Both the position numbers and the translations under genes were made by a program. Positions 62,782-64,000 of a stretch of 64,000 nt of DNA are shown piece after piece. The DNA is taken from contig NZ_QRDV01000011.1 of assembly GCF_003386165.1 (NCBI RefSeq), forward strand, positions 4,431-68,430, in the 5' to 3' direction. Positions within the stretch are counted from its first letter, which is position 1, and every line of letters starts with the position of its first letter. This DNA is from Winogradskyella eximia. GTDB lineage: Bacteria; Bacteroidota; Bacteroidia; Flavobacteriales; Flavobacteriaceae. Below the pieces are notes generated by a model. It made no database searches. It saw only the letters and a list, made by a program, of their open reading frames with translations, and had not been told where the DNA came from.

Positions 62782-64000
62782 ATGAAACAACTATTACTCA
62801 ATTTATTTACTGTTTATAGCTTTGTCGGCATGCTTTCGGCACAAGGGTATACCACACCAGATACAGGTTCAACCTTTACTTTAGACGATCTTGTTACAGC
62901 AAGTCCTACGACTATTTCAGTATCAGGTACTACCTATACTTTAATAGATGATCTTACCATTTCTGCTACAGATGCTCTTAATATTAGTACTGATGTAACT
63001 TTAGAAATTGGTGCAGATATTAGAATTACGGTTTTTGGAGCATTTAACGTAAATGCAGACAATGCTATTTTTACAGCGATTGATACTAATACACCTTATG
63101 ATGGCTTTAGATTTGAAGAGTTTTCTGTTATTAACATTCAAAATGCAACAATTCAATATGGAGGTGGATTACGTGTGCTTACTGAAACATTTACTATTGA
63201 TAATTGTTTAGTGACTAATAATGTTGCAGGTGTATCTACTGGAGCAGTTATTTCTTTGTCTAGAGGTATGGCTCAAATTACTAACAATACTATCACTTTT
63301 AATCAAACGGCAGCCATTAGTTCTGGTGCTAATAGTGCGGTATCTCCTTATATTTTTAACAATTATATCGAAGGAAATAACCAAGCGAATTCTAACCGAC
63401 CTCAAATTAACATGGGAACAACGATGGTTGATAATCCTATTCAAATTATTCAAAATACGGTAAAAGGCGACCGTGCTTTAGACATGGTTGGAGGTATTGC
63501 AGTTTCGAATTTTGTTGGTGGAGTAATCAACGCAGTTATTGATGATAACACTATAGTAGATAACCGTTATGGTATTGCCATACTTGGAGACAATGCTTCT
63601 GGTTTTGTTAGAAATAATGTTATTGAAGATAATAATACACAAGGCAGTCCTAACCTTGGCGGAAGCGGTATTTCATTAAACGCATCATCAGAAGGGATGG
63701 ATATTATTGCTAATGGTAATCAGATTCGTAGAAATTTATGGGGAATTACACTTCAAGGAGAATCTGCAATTAACCTCGGTGATAATGCCAGTAATGTGGG
63801 GCAGAATGTCTTTTCAGAGAATGGTAATGGAGGAGTTGTATATGCTTTATATAACAATACAGATAATGCAATAACTGCAATGCATAACTGTTGGGACGAA
63901 AATAATGCGCCAAACACATTGGCAGATGCTGAAGCTGTTATTGTACATCAGAATGATATAGGGTCATTAGGATTAGTAACTTTTGATCCGGTAAATTGTG
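62782..64000 (+). CDS. Secreted right-handed beta-helix protein, 3' end beyond the window
   Basis: Open reading frame from ATG 62782 to the window edge with no stop (at least 406 codons). It has a signal peptide (MKQLLLNLFTVYSFVGMLSAQ, cleavage near residue 21). The mature part consists of short repeated turns rich in Asn, Gly, Ile and Val (for example IVDNRYGIAILGDNASGFVRNN), typical of parallel beta-helix (PbH1) proteins such as pectate-lyase-like adhesins or hydrolases. A type IX C-terminal domain would be expected but lies outside. Enzymatic activity cannot be judged. Confidence 0.8.
   Translation, partial: MKQLLLNLFTVYSFVGMLSAQGYTTPDTGSTFTLDDLVTASPTTISVSGTTYTLIDDLTISATDALNISTDVTLEIGADIRITVFGAFNVNADNAIFTAIDTNTPYDGFRFEEFSVINIQNATIQYGGGLRVLTETFTIDNCLVTNNVAGVSTGAVISLSRGMAQITNNTITFNQTAAISSGANSAVSPYIFNNYIEGNNQANSNRPQINMGTTMVDNPIQIIQNTVKGDRALDMVGGIAVSNFVGGVINAVIDDNTIVDNRYGIAILGDNASGFVRNNVIEDNNTQGSPNLGGSGISLNASSEGMDIIANGNQIRRNLWGITLQGESAINLGDNASNVGQNVFSENGNGGVVYALYNNTDNAITAMHNCWDENNAPNTLADAEAVIVHQNDIGSLGLVTFDPVNC

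Noticed and set aside
63208..63463. Two short frames on both strands at the right edge
   Set aside because: Both lie within the long open beta-helix frame starting at 62782, which has a signal peptide and a consistent repeat pattern.

Overview
The window is a low-GC chromosomal segment from a member of the Bacteroidota, most likely a marine-type Flavobacteriaceae. This rests on a 1118-residue SecA without a C-terminal zinc motif, a DUF2795 gene beside secA, a PorV/PorQ-like outer-membrane protein of the type IX secretion family, promoters matching the Bacteroidota consensus TTG-N17-23-TAnnTTTG, many TTG starts, no Shine-Dalgarno signals and strong A/T codon bias. Genus cannot be decided from the sequence alone. 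No tRNA, rRNA, CRISPR array, phage or transposase gene was found.

Layout. (1) 1-8.8 kb, minus strand, housekeeping: secA, a DUF2795 gene, a PduO-type cob(I)alamin adenosyltransferase, a small membrane protein, a LolD/MacB-type ABC ATPase, an O-methyltransferase-like protein and a Uup-like ABC-F ATPase. The left edge (1-272) holds two copies of a 110-bp hairpin-bearing repeat. (2) 8.9-49.6 kb, plus strand: a roughly 41-kb surface-polysaccharide locus of about 33 genes. It opens with Wza-like, Wzc-like, a short phosphoglycosyltransferase and a TviB/TviC-type pair (predicted to make UDP-GalNAcA from UDP-GlcNAc). It continues with a WecE-type aminotransferase, a GT-C membrane protein, an ABC-2 exporter (Wzm/Wzt with a C-terminal extension) followed at once by a sulfotransferase, a WecF/GT56 enzyme, a second aminotransferase plus NeuD-type acetyltransferase, about a dozen GT-A/GT-B/GT47 glycosyltransferases, two asparagine-synthetase-like proteins, an MBOAT/SGNH O-acylation pair, a transglutaminase-like protein and an O-antigen ligase/polymerase. 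It closes with a full-length polyprenyl-phosphate sugar transferase. (3) 49.6-64 kb, mixed strands, envelope and housekeeping: DUF4105 protein, PorV-like protein, pssA, DUF808 protein, lptB, tatC, kdsD/kpsF, recQ, a cyclophilin-FKBP fusion, a TPR lipoprotein, two tandem paralogous small proteins, and the 5' part of a secreted beta-helix protein running off the right edge.

How the genes fit together (inference). The locus carries parts of two export routes: Wza/Wzc with a Wzy/WaaL-like protein, and Wzm/Wzt. No Wzx flippase was recognised. The predicted polymer contains a 4-amino-4,6-dideoxyhexose (WecE/WecF logic), an acetylated amino sugar (VioA/VioB-like pair) and an N-acetylhexuronic acid, possibly as its amide (asparagine-synthetase-like enzymes), and it may be O-acetylated and sulfated. 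The Wzt C-terminal domain with an adjacent sulfotransferase suggests a sulfated terminal cap read by the exporter; this is the most testable new idea here. lptB, kdsD and a PorV-like gene nearby fit an LPS-type product, and in type IX secretion such LPS can anchor surface proteins.
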